Positions 43,863 to 52,240 of a DNA stretch of 64,000 nucleotides are shown piece after piece. The notes below the pieces were generated by a model, which was not told where the DNA came from, ran no database searches, and was given only the letters and a program-made list of their open reading frames with translations. Origin of the DNA: Roseobacter sp. CCS2 (GTDB taxonomy: Bacteria; Pseudomonadota; Alphaproteobacteria; Rhodobacterales; Rhodobacteraceae); the NCBI RefSeq assembly GCF_000169435.1, contig NZ_AAYB01000001.1, positions 682,001 to 746,000 on the forward strand, written 5' to 3'. Numbering within the stretch: the first letter of the stretch is position 1; each line of letters begins with the position of its first letter. Position numbers and translations under genes: made by a program.

Positions 43863-44515
43863 GCCACCTGCCCGGCGCGCAGATGCAAACGGCGTGACAT
43901 GCGGCCAGCCAGTTCGGTCGAATGGGTGACTATTAACAAACCGGCACCGGTCTCAGACACAAGCTCCAGCATCAGGTCAAGAACGGCGGCGGCGGTTGCC
44001 TCATCCAGATTACCGGTGGGTTCATCCGCCAGTACAAGGCGTGGTTTTGGCGCCAGAGTGCGCGCGATGGCAACGCGCTGTTGTTGGCCGCCTGACAGCT
44101 GCTCTGGGTATTTGTTCAAATGCGGTGTCAGGCCCATGCGTTCAGCCAATGTGGCGTCCCATAAGGGATCATACCGATCGGCCAAACGCGCCTGAAAGGC
44201 AATGTTGTCCGAAACCCGCAAGCTGGGGATCAGATTGAATTGTTGAAAGACAACGCCAACAGTGCCCCGACGCAACGCAGCGCGACCATTGTCGTCAAGG
44301 GTTGTAATATCCAGTTCGCCCAGATGAATATGCCCTTGATCCGGCGTATCCAACCCACCGATCAAATGCAGCAATGTGCTTTTCCCGCTTCCGGATTCGC
44401 CCGTTAGCGCAAGCGTTTCGCCGGCGTCCAATGTCAGATCGACACCGCGCAGCACCGCGAACGGGCCGTCCGCGGTTTGATAGGTTTTGTGAATATTCTG
44501 AACAGTCAGCAGCAT
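43859..44515 (-). CDS. LolD/MacB-type ABC transporter ATP-binding protein
   Basis: A 218-residue ATPase with Walker A (GESGSGKST), Q-loop (FQQFNLIPSLRV), signature (LSGGQQQRVAIAR), Walker B with catalytic Glu (RLVLADEPTG) and His-switch (IVTHS). Composition and length fit the MacB/LolD class that works with FtsX-type permeases. The frame is open to 44632, but I place the start at ATG 44515: GAGGAA lies at a suitable distance, while the ATG at 44524 is too close to it. Translationally coupled to the permease (ATGA-type overlap). Confidence 0.88.
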   Translation of the reverse strand: MLLTVQNIHKTYQTADGPFAVLRGVDLTLDAGETLALTGESGSGKSTLLHLIGGLDTPDQGHIHLGELDITTLDDNGRAALRRGTVGVVFQQFNLIPSLRVSDNIAFQARLADRYDPLWDATLAERMGLTPHLNKYPEQLSGGQQQRVAIARTLAPKPRLVLADEPTGNLDEATAAAVLDLMLELVSETGAGLLIVTHSTELAGRMSRRLHLRAGQVA

Positions 44516-44615
44516 GTTTTTCATTTCCTCGGACAGAGGTAACACGCGCAATGCAGAAGGAAACGCCCCTTGCGGCGTTTCGTCCCCAAGACGGGCGATT
44601 TGCGTACCTACGGGT

Positions 44616-44978
44616 TCAGACGTTGGTTGCAATCAGTTCAATACGGTTGCCGACAGGATCAGCCGTAAAGAAGCGTTTTACGTCCGCTAAGGCAGTGTCC
44701 CATTTTATCGGATAACCCGCCTTAGCCAATCGACGCGCCAATGCGTCAAGATCATGAGCGATAAATGCAGGATGCGCTTTGGTCGCCGGATGAAAATCCG
44801 GATCAACACCAAAGTGACATTCCAGCGAAGCCGCACGCGCCCAGAAACCACCGCGCCCTTGTAAGGCAGCGGGTTTGGCCTGCTCTGTCATGCCCAATAA
44901 ATCACAGTAGAACGCAAGCATCTGGTCTTCTGCCCCTGCGGGCAGTGCCAGTTGAACATGATCCAATCCAACAATCAT
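44616..44978 (-). CDS. VOC-family (glyoxalase-like) protein
   Basis: A 120-residue single-domain member of the vicinal-oxygen-chelate superfamily. It has LDHVQLALPAGAEDQMLAFYCDLLGM at the start and the terminal FTADPVGNRIELIA with a Glu metal ligand, and an internal His (EVHFGV-type ECHFGVDP). Could be a lactoylglutathione lyase-like or antibiotic-resistance-like protein; activity cannot be told. The ATG overlaps the stop of a 39-residue membrane protein gene (ATGA), implying coupled translation. Confidence 0.85.
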   Translation of the reverse strand: MIVGLDHVQLALPAGAEDQMLAFYCDLLGMTEQAKPAALQGRGGFWARAASLECHFGVDPDFHPATKAHPAFIAHDLDALARRLAKAGYPIKWDTALADVKRFFTADPVGNRIELIATNV

Positions 44979-45094
44979 TCGTCATCTTTTCGGTTCTTAC
45001 GCTGCCCGCCACTATAGCGCACAAGCAACCAGACAACGGCAATAAATACAGCGACAACCACCATCGGGTTGCCCCCAGTCAAGTCTAATAGCAT
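44975..45094 (-). CDS. 39-residue single-span membrane protein
   Basis: A short frame below usual length cutoffs, with AAGAGGTGG four bases before its ATG. It has a single hydrophobic helix (about 10-26, MVVVAVFIAVVWLLV) followed by a basic tail (RYSGGQRKNRKDDE). Its stop overlaps the VOC gene start as ATGA, so the two are likely co-translated. The excellent ribosome binding site, helix-then-positive design and coupling make it credible. Function unknown. Confidence 0.7.
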   Translation of the reverse strand: MLLDLTGGNPMVVVAVFIAVVWLLVRYSGGQRKNRKDDE

Positions 45095-45109
45095 GACCAC
45101 CTCTTAAAT

Positions 45110-45125
45110 GTATACGATAGTATAC
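45110..45125. promoter_or_regulatory. duplicated GTATAC palindrome in divergent promoter region
   Basis: GTATAC, GATA, GTATAC forms an inverted repeat (and a direct repeat of a self-complementary hexamer) in an AT-rich spot between the small membrane protein/VOC unit and the thiolase gene. It could be an operator or simply promoter -10-like DNA for either side. No regulator gene is adjacent. Confidence 0.35.
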
Positions 45126-45229
45126 TATTTAGGAATAATGAGGGATATTTCAAGGTTTGCCGCCACGTTTCCCTGTCTATTTACGCATGCTGCGGTACGA
45201 TCAAAGCGAAAATGACAAAAGGATCCGAC

Positions 45230-46405
45230 ATGACCGATATCGTAATTCTGGGTGGTGCACGCACTGCGATTGGCACTTTTGGTGGATCATTGGCAGGCAC
45301 CTCTCCTATTGAGTTGGGGACTATTGCTGCAAAGGCGGCGCTTGAACGCTCTGGCGTTGAAGGTGCACAGGTTGGGCACGTGGCGATGGGCCATGTTATC
45401 AACACCGAACCCAAGGACATGTATGTCAGCCGGGTGGCAGCCATGAATGCTGGCATTTCAGAAACGACGCCCGCAATGAACGTCAACCGCCTGTGCGGGT
45501 CCGGTGTGCAGGCGATCGTCTCAGTCGCGCAATCCTTGATGCTGGGCGATGCGGCCTTCGGTCTTGCGGGTGGGTCCGAAAACATGAGCCGCTCACCCTA
45601 TATTATCTCGGATCAGCGCTGGGGCGCGAAAATGGGCGATGTTCGCACACAAGACATGATGCTGGGCGCGCTGAACTGTCCTTTTGGCACAGGGCATATG
45701 GGTGTAACGGCGGAAAATGTTGCGGGCGAACATGATATCAGCCGCGCCGATCAAGATGCCTTTGCGCTGCAAAGCCAGCAACGTGCGGCGGCGGCGATGG
45801 AAGCAGGGTATTTCGACAGTCAGATCATACCAGTGCCGGTCAAAAAGCGCCGCGAGATGGTGGATTTTGTGACGGACGAACACCCCAAAGCGACAACGCT
45901 AGAGGCGCTTTCTGGCTTGCGTCCTGTTTTCCAAAAGGACGGATCGGTGACCGCTGGCAACGCGTCTGGCCTGAACGATGGTGCGGCAGCGATTGTACTG
46001 GCAACAGCTGAGGCGGCTGAAACGGCCGGATTGACACCCAAGTTTCGTATCCTCGGCTATGCCCATGCAGGGGTCCGCCCAGAGGTGATGGGCATTGGCC
46101 CCGTTCCTGCGGTTGCGAACCTGTTGGTTAAAACCAAACTGACCGTTGATGATTTTGATGTGATTGAATCAAACGAAGCCTTCGCATCCCAAGCGCTTGC
46201 TGTGTCAAAGAAACTGGGCTTTGATCCGGCCCGCGTAAACCCCAATGGCGGGGCCATCGCATTGGGCCACCCGGTGGGCGCGACAGGGGCGATCATCACC
46301 GTCAAGGCGATGTACGAACTGGAACGGACTGGCGGCAAACGCGCCCTGATCACCATGTGCATCGGCGGCGGCCAAGGCATCGCGCTGGCGATTGAGCGGA
46401 TTTAA
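45230..46405 (+). CDS. acetyl-CoA C-acyltransferase (thiolase)
   Basis: A 391-residue thiolase catalysing acyl-CoA cleavage or acetoacetyl-CoA formation. The start at 45230 gives a normal N-terminus (MTDIVILGGARTAIGTFGG) with AAAGGA before it. Catalytic residues are C89 in NRLCGSGVQA, the His of ALGHPVGATGA, and the C-terminal Cys in MCIGGGQGIAL. It resembles biosynthetic PhaA/AtoB-type enzymes, but no phaB or other PHA gene is adjacent, so the pathway is open. Cytosolic. Confidence 0.93.
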   Translation: MTDIVILGGARTAIGTFGGSLAGTSPIELGTIAAKAALERSGVEGAQVGHVAMGHVINTEPKDMYVSRVAAMNAGISETTPAMNVNRLCGSGVQAIVSVAQSLMLGDAAFGLAGGSENMSRSPYIISDQRWGAKMGDVRTQDMMLGALNCPFGTGHMGVTAENVAGEHDISRADQDAFALQSQQRAAAAMEAGYFDSQIIPVPVKKRREMVDFVTDEHPKATTLEALSGLRPVFQKDGSVTAGNASGLNDGAAAIVLATAEAAETAGLTPKFRILGYAHAGVRPEVMGIGPVPAVANLLVKTKLTVDDFDVIESNEAFASQALAVSKKLGFDPARVNPNGGAIALGHPVGATGAIITVKAMYELERTGGKRALITMCIGGGQGIALAIERI

Positions 46406-46438
46406 CGCAGGGCTGGCACTTGCGGTTGGTGGAACGTC

Positions 46439-46774
46439 ATGCTTCTAACGCGTAACCGCATTAACAGAGATGTATCTGCTGTGACCGCACGCCCCACCCT
46501 TCGCCATGTTGTATTCTTCAGTGCCAAGGACAAGGCGGATATTCCGGCTATCGTCGAAGGCTTGCAACTGCTCTCAGCCATTCCGCATAGCACTGTGTTT
46601 GAAGTGCGCCAAAACAATCACCGCGATGCGCTGTCATCTGAGGTTGATGTGATCGTGTACGCCGAATTTGATAGCGCAGAGGCATTGTCAGCCTATAAAG
46701 CTGATCCGCTTTATGAGGCATCTATCAAAGCTGTGCGTCCGCTGCGCGACATGCGGATTGCCGCAGATTTTTAG
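46439..46774 (+). CDS. Dabb-family (stress-responsive A/B barrel) protein
   Basis: A 111-residue small protein. The segment LRHVVFFSAKDKADIPAIVEGLQLLSAIPHS, the HRDALSSEVDVIVYAEFDS strand and AYKADPLYEA helix match the Dabb ferredoxin-like fold, which forms dimeric barrels. The true start could be the GTG near 46480 (before TARPTLRHV); the ATG at 46439 has a moderate GGTGGA upstream. Related proteins range from stress proteins to small cyclases/decarboxylases, so the function is open. Confidence 0.78.
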   Translation: MLLTRNRINRDVSAVTARPTLRHVVFFSAKDKADIPAIVEGLQLLSAIPHSTVFEVRQNNHRDALSSEVDVIVYAEFDSAEALSAYKADPLYEASIKAVRPLRDMRIAADF

Positions 46775-46962
46775 GATATCATCCATCTGTTGATGGCAGC
46801 GGATACAACCGCTGACTGCACCTGTTGCGGCCAAGACACGTCGATCAATGATTTTCTGCAAAACAGGCATACTAAGCGATAAACCGCTCGCTTTTTTGCT
46901 GGCCGCCACCAATACTCAGATCATTGGGGCGACTTCACTGTACCAGCCAGAGAGTACTGAAA
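46775..46962. other. intergenic region before DUF2927 gene
   Basis: Contains one perfect six-base hairpin (CAGCGG at 46797-46802 with CCGCTG at 46809-46814), but no T tract follows, so it is not a convincing terminator. No further ORF of quality was seen. Confidence 0.4.
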
Positions 46963-47802
46963 ATGCCACGAATACCAAGAATACTCACGTTATTATCTTT
47001 TGTCTTCGCGACGCTGCCAGCGGTAGTCACAGCACAGGAAAAACCCGTCTACGATCAGGTGGTCGAGATTTTGGCATCTGAACGCGGAACGTTGCGTCGT
47101 TGGGCCTATCCACCCAAGCTGACCGTTATTCACACCGGCGATCCGCATCGCGATCAGATCAGCCGCATGGTGGACATGGTGCATGCGCAGGTCCCCGACT
47201 TTCCAGGCATCGGCGCGGTTGAGTTCTTTGACCTGACCCAATTCAACCGGCGGCTGGCGGGCAACACGCAATTCCGCATGCCTATCGTTGATTTCGATGG
47301 GATCGAAGGGTCGATTGTTCGTGCCCTCTTTGCGGGCGAAGAAGAAGAACAGGACCTGTCAGTCACCGGCAGTATCTTTATTTTTCTTACAGGGTTGGAG
47401 GACGGCATCACCTTTGGCGCCCTGACCCAAAGCACCAAGCGCCTTAGCCGCCAGTTTGCTGAAGGCGGAGATATGCGATGCTACTTCAATGTCATGTCAA
47501 AGAATGATGAACTGCGGGCCGGTTTCATTTTCATCAACATGGATGATGCGCTGACGCCCGTGTCAGAATGCCTTTATGAGGAATTCATGCAAACGCTAGG
47601 CTTGCTGAACGATTCACAAGATTCGTCGCTGTTTACGTTCGATAACACTGGCATCACACGCGAAGACCGCGATCCTGATTTCCAGCTGTTGCGCGCGCTT
47701 TACAGCCAGGACGTGACACCGGGTGATAAGGCACAAACAGCCGCAGATATTTTCATGAACATGCAGACTAACATGCTGGTCGGTGTCGTGGCCCAGCCTT
47801 AG
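46963..47802 (+). CDS. DUF2927 secreted protein
   Basis: A 279-residue exported protein starting at ATG 46963 (MPRIPRILTLLSFVF), with signal peptide (about 1-24, VVTAQE). Features are the RRWAYPPKLTVIH motif, VPDFPGI and the CYFNV/ECLYEEFMQTLGL segment, typical of DUF2927, including the conserved Glu in ECLYEEF that gives the family its protease-like look. Reported members are uncharacterised periplasmic proteins. It converges with yaaA with a four-base overlap. Confidence 0.83.
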   Translation: MPRIPRILTLLSFVFATLPAVVTAQEKPVYDQVVEILASERGTLRRWAYPPKLTVIHTGDPHRDQISRMVDMVHAQVPDFPGIGAVEFFDLTQFNRRLAGNTQFRMPIVDFDGIEGSIVRALFAGEEEEQDLSVTGSIFIFLTGLEDGITFGALTQSTKRLSRQFAEGGDMRCYFNVMSKNDELRAGFIFINMDDALTPVSECLYEEFMQTLGLLNDSQDSSLFTFDNTGITREDRDPDFQLLRALYSQDVTPGDKAQTAADIFMNMQTNMLVGVVAQP

Positions 47803-48575
47803 TTGGCGGCCGGATAATCCCGTACGAAAACCCATTTGTCACCTTCAGAAAGGTCGGGATCATAAGCGTAGCCGCCCGAGGTGAAGCCTTTGATCCCGTC
47901 CGCGTCAGTTACCCGGTTTTCGACCATAAAGCGTGCCATAGCACCCCGTGCACGTTTGGCAAAAAAGCTGACGATGCGTGGTTTGTCGTCCTTCACCTCC
48001 ACAAAGACAGGCGTGATGACCCGCAGCTTCAGCGCCTTGGTATCCGCCGCACCAAAGTATTCCTGACTGGCGCAGTTAATCAGCGTATCGGCACCCACCG
48101 CCTCGGCCTGTGCATTCAGCGCCTTTGCAATCGTGTCGCCCCAGTATTCATAAAGCGATTTGCCCCGACGCGTTTTCAGACGGCTGCCCATTTCCAACCG
48201 GTACGGTTGAATCGCATCTAGTGGGCGGAGCAAACCATAAAGGCCGGACAGAATGCGCAAGTGGTCTTGCGCCCATGCCAGATCATCCTCGGTCAGCGTT
48301 TTGGCCTCTAGCCCCTGATAAGTGTCACCGTTGAAGGCCAAAGCCGCAGGTTTCGTCGCATCCGCATCAGGCGATGCCGCAAAGGCGTTGAACCGGTCGC
48401 GGTTCAGGCGCGCAAGATCGTCCGAGATGCTCATCAAACCTTTTAGTTCCGTCAACGTCAGGTTCTTGGCTGTTTTCGACAGGCGCACCGCATCATCCTG
48501 AAAATCAGGGGCAGTGGCAGTCACATCAACCGGGTCCATGTCGAGGGATTTGGCAGGGGAAACGACAACGAGCAT
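47799..48575 (-). CDS. yaaA: peroxide stress protein YaaA
   Basis: YaaA lowers intracellular iron and protects DNA under peroxide stress in E. coli. The 258-residue protein begins MLVVVSPAKSLDMDP and has the family blocks FNGDTYQGL, ILSGLYGLLRPLD, YRLEMGSRLKTRRGKSLYEYWG, INCASQEYFGA and the ending RDYPAAN. I use ATG 48575, preceded by AAGGAT. It is transcribed alone and converges with the DUF2927 gene. Confidence 0.93.
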   Translation of the reverse strand: MLVVVSPAKSLDMDPVDVTATAPDFQDDAVRLSKTAKNLTLTELKGLMSISDDLARLNRDRFNAFAASPDADATKPAALAFNGDTYQGLEAKTLTEDDLAWAQDHLRILSGLYGLLRPLDAIQPYRLEMGSRLKTRRGKSLYEYWGDTIAKALNAQAEAVGADTLINCASQEYFGAADTKALKLRVITPVFVEVKDDKPRIVSFFAKRARGAMARFMVENRVTDADGIKGFTSGGYAYDPDLSEGDKWVFVRDYPAAN

Positions 48576-48673
48576 TTGGGTATCCTTTCGGGTCTTGCCG
48601 AAGATGTAACATGGCAGCGGCGTTGACCACCCCTTTGACCTGCGGCATGTCTTTGGCAAAGAAGGACAAGCTG

Positions 48674-49513
48674 ATGAAGTTATGTCGGATCAAAACAAGC
48701 GATGGGATCAAGCCAGCGGCAGTCGATCAGGAAGGTCTGCTGCGTGATCTGTCGGGGCATGTAGCCGACATTGACAGTGCTGCCATCACACCTGACGGTT
48801 TGCGACATCTTGCAGGTCTTGATCTGAATACTTTGCCCGAAATCAAAGGTGATCATGCACCATTCCTAAGCGATGTGCGGCGTGTCTTTTGCATCGGCCT
48901 CAATTACTATGACCACGCTGCGGAAATGTGTATGCCGATCCCGGAACATCCCATCTTGTTCATGAAGGCTTGTGATGTGACCGGTCCGACAGACCCCATC
49001 GTCATTCCAAAATGGGCAGAAAAGACCGACTGGGAGGTCGAGCTGGGTATTGCTATCGGCAACCGTGCGCTGCATGTCGCCGAAGCGGATGCGATGAACC
49101 ATATCGCCGGGTATTTTGTGGCAAACGATGTATCAGAGCGGCATTTCCAGACAGAGCTTGGTGGCCAATGGGTCAAAGGCAAATCCGCAGATAGCTTTGC
49201 CCCCATCGGCCCCTATCTGGCGACCAAGGATGAGGTTGCTGATCCACAAAACCTGACCATGTGGCTGGATGTGAATGGCAAGCGGATGCAAACTGGTTCA
49301 ACAAAAACCATGATTTTCAGCGTTGCCCATATTGTTGCGCACGTCAGCCAGTTTATCACCCTTCACCCCGGCGATCTGATCCTGACCGGCACACCCCCCG
49401 GTGTAGGTGGCGGGCAAAAACCACCGCGTTTCTTAAAAGCAGGGGATGTTGTGACGGCTGAAATCGAAGGATTGGGTGCGATGCGACAAGAGGTTGTCGC
49501 CTTCGCGGACTAG
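48674..49513 (+). CDS. fumarylacetoacetate hydrolase-family protein
   Basis: A 279-residue FAH-family hydrolase/isomerase/decarboxylase. Metal-binding carboxylates lie in TDWEVELGIAIG, preceded by the substrate segment GLNYYDHAAEM, and further conserved blocks are GYFVANDVSERHFQ and LTGTPPGVGGG. The start at 48674 (MKLCRIKTSDGIKPAAV) has an AGAAGGA-type site; the upstream frame looks non-coding. Acts on a 2-oxo- or 4-hydroxy-dicarboxylate-type compound; substrate unknown. Its end overlaps the convergent hspQ gene by four bases. Confidence 0.88.
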   Translation: MKLCRIKTSDGIKPAAVDQEGLLRDLSGHVADIDSAAITPDGLRHLAGLDLNTLPEIKGDHAPFLSDVRRVFCIGLNYYDHAAEMCMPIPEHPILFMKACDVTGPTDPIVIPKWAEKTDWEVELGIAIGNRALHVAEADAMNHIAGYFVANDVSERHFQTELGGQWVKGKSADSFAPIGPYLATKDEVADPQNLTMWLDVNGKRMQTGSTKTMIFSVAHIVAHVSQFITLHPGDLILTGTPPGVGGGQKPPRFLKAGDVVTAEIEGLGAMRQEVVAFAD

Positions 49514-49836
49514 TTCAGTTGGACCTGCAATGGGTACTGACCATCCTCGAACGGACCAAACAGATCATCCAGATCAGGGTGATCAACAGGTTCGCCCGAA
49601 TAGTCGGCGACAAGGTTTTGTTCAGACACATAAGCTACATAAAAGCTCTGATCGTTCTCGGCCAGAAGGTGGTAGAACGGCTGGTCTTTCTTAGGGCGGC
49701 TGTCTTCGGGAATAGCGTTATACCACTCATCCGTGTTCGAAAACATGGCGTCCACATCAAACACCACACCCCGGAAAGGATGCTTACGGTGGCGCACAAC
49801 TTGGCCCAAATGATATTTCGCGCGTGTTTTGAACAT
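49510..49836 (-). CDS. hspQ: heat shock protein HspQ
   Basis: HspQ binds DnaA and, in enterics, is a specificity enhancer for the Lon protease. The 108-residue protein starts at ATG 49836 (MFKTRAKYHLGQVVRHRKHPFRG) after AGGAAGACC; the upstream frame looks non-coding. Family blocks are RHRKHPFRGVVFDVD, DQPFYHLLAEN and YVAYVSEQNL. Cytosolic. Confidence 0.92.
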   Translation of the reverse strand: MFKTRAKYHLGQVVRHRKHPFRGVVFDVDAMFSNTDEWYNAIPEDSRPKKDQPFYHLLAENDQSFYVAYVSEQNLVADYSGEPVDHPDLDDLFGPFEDGQYPLQVQLN

Positions 49837-49917
49837 GGTCTTCCTAGCTATGCTCTTTATATGTCTGCTGCGGGTGCAAAGTCCATTGTTTGCACTCAAA
49901 ATTGAAGGAAACAGTCT

Positions 49918-50799
49918 GTGGAACTTGCCTTGACAGTGCTGAACATCACCGCGCCGGTGTTTCTTTTGGCGGCTGTGGGGTTCGTTTGGGTGAAGCTGGG
50001 GTTCGAATACCGGGTCGAGTTTGTGACCCGCATGGCGATGACCCTTGCAGTGCCTTGCCTGATCTTTGTAGCGCTGATGAATATCGAGGTAGCGCCAGAG
50101 GCGGTTGCCGCGCTGACGCTTGCGTCTTTTGTGGCCTACGCCCTTGTTATGATTGGCTGTTTCATCGTAATAAAACTGGCCAAGCTGGACAGCCAGACAT
50201 ACCTTGCACCGCTGATTTTCGGCAATACCGGCAATCTGGGATTGCCACTGGCGTTGTTTGCCTTTGGTGAGGTCGGGCTGGGATACGCCGTTGTTGTCTT
50301 TGCGGTCATGGCGATTTTATCGTTCACAATCGGTATCTGGATGGTTGCTGGCGCGGGATCACTGAAACGTGTTGTGCAAGAACCTCTTGTCGGGGCCACT
50401 TTGCTGGGGGCGTTGTTTCTGTGGCAGGGGTGGGAAACACCTGCATTCCTGACCAACGCGATTGAACTGATCGGCCAGATGGCGATTCCGATGATGCTGA
50501 TCACACTTGGCGTTGCGGTGGCGCGACTGCAAACAAAGGCGATGACCCAAGCCGTGATCTTATCGGTGGTGAAGGTCGCGATTTGTGGCGCGGCAGGTTG
50601 GGCTGCAGCCACATGGTTTGGCCTTGATCCGGTTGCGGCAGGTGTTTTGATCTTGCAGGTAGCGACCCCTGTCGCGGTGACATCTTACCTTTTGGCCGAA
50701 AAATACGGGGCTGACGCACAGCCGGTAGCAGGCCTTGTTGTCGCCTCCACCCTGCTGTCCGTGCTCATTTTACCGCTGATTCTTGCAATTGTGATCTGA
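49918..50799 (+). CDS. AEC-family auxin-efflux-type transporter
   Basis: A 293-residue transporter with about ten hydrophobic helices and the twofold inverted repeat of the AEC/BASS fold (PVFLLAAVGFVWVKLG near the start, NTGNLGLPLAL in the middle, VATPVAVTSYLLAEKYGAD near the end, where the crossed substrate site lies). The GTG start has GAAGGA upstream. Family members export organic anions such as malonate, malate or auxin; the cargo is not predictable here. Confidence 0.85.
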   Translation: MELALTVLNITAPVFLLAAVGFVWVKLGFEYRVEFVTRMAMTLAVPCLIFVALMNIEVAPEAVAALTLASFVAYALVMIGCFIVIKLAKLDSQTYLAPLIFGNTGNLGLPLALFAFGEVGLGYAVVVFAVMAILSFTIGIWMVAGAGSLKRVVQEPLVGATLLGALFLWQGWETPAFLTNAIELIGQMAIPMMLITLGVAVARLQTKAMTQAVILSVVKVAICGAAGWAAATWFGLDPVAAGVLILQVATPVAVTSYLLAEKYGADAQPVAGLVVASTLLSVLILPLILAIVI

Positions 50800-50874
50800 T
50801 TGCTGCGCGAGAGGGATTCCCAGACGCCGCCCGACACGCTATGCTAAAAGAAAACAACGAAAAGCGAGAGGCAG

Positions 50875-51465
50875 ATGAGCAGTTTCTTTCGCGCCATGGC
50901 ATGTGTGATGCTACTCGCAAGTTGCAGCGGTGGATCGAGAGAATTCTCGGCACCACGCAATCTTGACGATGCATGCAGTATCGTGTCCGAGCGCCCAGAG
51001 TACCTTCGTGCATTCCAGGCAGTGGAACGCAAATACGGCGTGCCAGTGCCGTCGCTGATGGCGATTATCTATCAGGAAAGCAAATTTATCGGCAACAACC
51101 GCACACCCCAACGGTATGCTTTGGGTGTGATCCCGGTGGGGCGTCAGTCATCCGCCTTTGGCTATAGCCAAGCGCTGGACGGCACATGGGCAGAGTATCA
51201 GGACGGGCCCGGCGGCAGCCGCGCGCGCCGCGATGATATCTTTGATGCCACCGATTTTATGGGCTGGTATATGGTGCAGACCGTCGCCGAAACCGGTGTC
51301 CCCATCAACGACACCCGTAATCAATACCTCGCCTATCATGACGGACGCACCGGGTTTAAGCGCGGTACATGGCGCGCGAAAAGCTGGCTGGTGCGGATCG
51401 CAGGTGAAGTTGAAGGGCGCGCTGTGATGTATGATCAGCAGTTGCGGGCCTGCCGAAGACGGTAA
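50875..51465 (+). CDS. lytic transglycosylase (SLT) lipoprotein
   Basis: A 196-residue lipoprotein with the lipobox in VMLLASCSGG and an SLT catalytic domain containing the Glu of LMAIIYQESKFIGNNRTP, then SSAFGYSQALDGTWAEY and AYHDGRTGFKRG. It should cut peptidoglycan glycan strands at the outer or inner membrane surface. A GAGG site precedes the ATG. A bidirectional-looking terminator follows. Confidence 0.86.
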   Translation: MSSFFRAMACVMLLASCSGGSREFSAPRNLDDACSIVSERPEYLRAFQAVERKYGVPVPSLMAIIYQESKFIGNNRTPQRYALGVIPVGRQSSAFGYSQALDGTWAEYQDGPGGSRARRDDIFDATDFMGWYMVQTVAETGVPINDTRNQYLAYHDGRTGFKRGTWRAKSWLVRIAGEVEGRAVMYDQQLRACRRR

Positions 51466-51472
51466 AAAAAAC

Positions 51473-51512
51473 GGGGCGGCCTGCACAGGACCGCCCCATT
51501 TAATGTCTTTTT
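51473..51512 (+). terminator. intrinsic terminator between SLT lipoprotein and lolA
   Basis: GGGGCGG (51473-51479) pairs with CCGCCCC (51491-51497), followed by a T-rich run on the plus strand, with an A tract before the stem that would serve as a T run for the minus-strand lolA transcript. It may terminate both convergent units. Confidence 0.75.
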
Positions 51513-51518
51513 ATCTGT

Positions 51519-52124
51519 TTAGTTGCCGCGATTGCGCATCTCTGCGCGGATATTGAACAGGATATCGCGGATCACACTGCCCGCGATCAGGTCGTTCAAA
51601 ATCACGGTTGTCTCGGCCCCGAATTCATCCGTCACAATCCATTGGCGCAACTCAACCGGGTTGGCGGTGAACACCATCTGAATGCTGCCATAGTTGGGGT
51701 TATCGGGGTCCTGCGCCGTCACCGTCGTGGTTGTACCGTCAGATACAACGTTCGTGACCATATCTTCGCGCTCTAGGTTGACGTTTTCCTGCAAGATGAT
51801 GCTGAGCGGTGTCTGGTTCAACGGATACCGTTCAGGTCCTGTGTTGGATCTGGCATCAAAGATCGCCAACTGGCCACCACTGGCCAAAACCAATGAATCA
51901 GATGGCGCGTTATATTCAAACCGAATACGCCCCGGACGTTTAATGTAAATCTGACCAGTGCTTAGCGTGCCATCCGCGTTGATCTGCGTAAAGCCGCCCT
52001 GTGCTGTCTGCAACTGGTTCAAATAGGCCGAAATTTGCCCCAGACTAAGCTGCTGGGCCGAAGCCGCGCTCGCATAAAGTGTCAATGCGACAGCGGCGAT
52101 GATGGATAGGAAACGTTTGCTCAT
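51519..52124 (-). CDS. lolA: outer-membrane lipoprotein chaperone LolA
   Basis: Periplasmic carrier that receives lipoproteins from LolCDE and delivers them to LolB. The 201-residue protein has a signal peptide (about 1-23, ASAASAQQ) and the LolA fold: ISAYLNQLQTAQGGFTQINADG, GQIYIKRPGRIRFEYNAPSD, then NLEREDMVTNVV. No LolB or LolCDE is nearby. The ATG follows AGACACATG-type sequence with a weak ribosome binding site. Confidence 0.9.
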   Translation of the reverse strand: MSKRFLSIIAAVALTLYASAASAQQLSLGQISAYLNQLQTAQGGFTQINADGTLSTGQIYIKRPGRIRFEYNAPSDSLVLASGGQLAIFDARSNTGPERYPLNQTPLSIILQENVNLEREDMVTNVVSDGTTTTVTAQDPDNPNYGSIQMVFTANPVELRQWIVTDEFGAETTVILNDLIAGSVIRDILFNIRAEMRNRGN

Positions 52125-52240
52125 GTGTCTTACCTATGTGTCTGGGTGACGAAATGCACCCTTTGGATAGGCGTGACAACAGCATGTGAACGGCTGTTAA
52201 GCGATATCATGCCACTTGATTTGCGATAGCGGAAATGCGG

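Noticed and set aside
45181-45585. 134-codon minus-strand frame opposite the thiolase gene
   Set aside because: It lies entirely within the convincing thiolase frame on the other strand and has no independent evidence.
46797-46814. Terminator hairpin after the Dabb-family gene
   Set aside because: The six-base stem is perfect, but no T tract follows on either strand.
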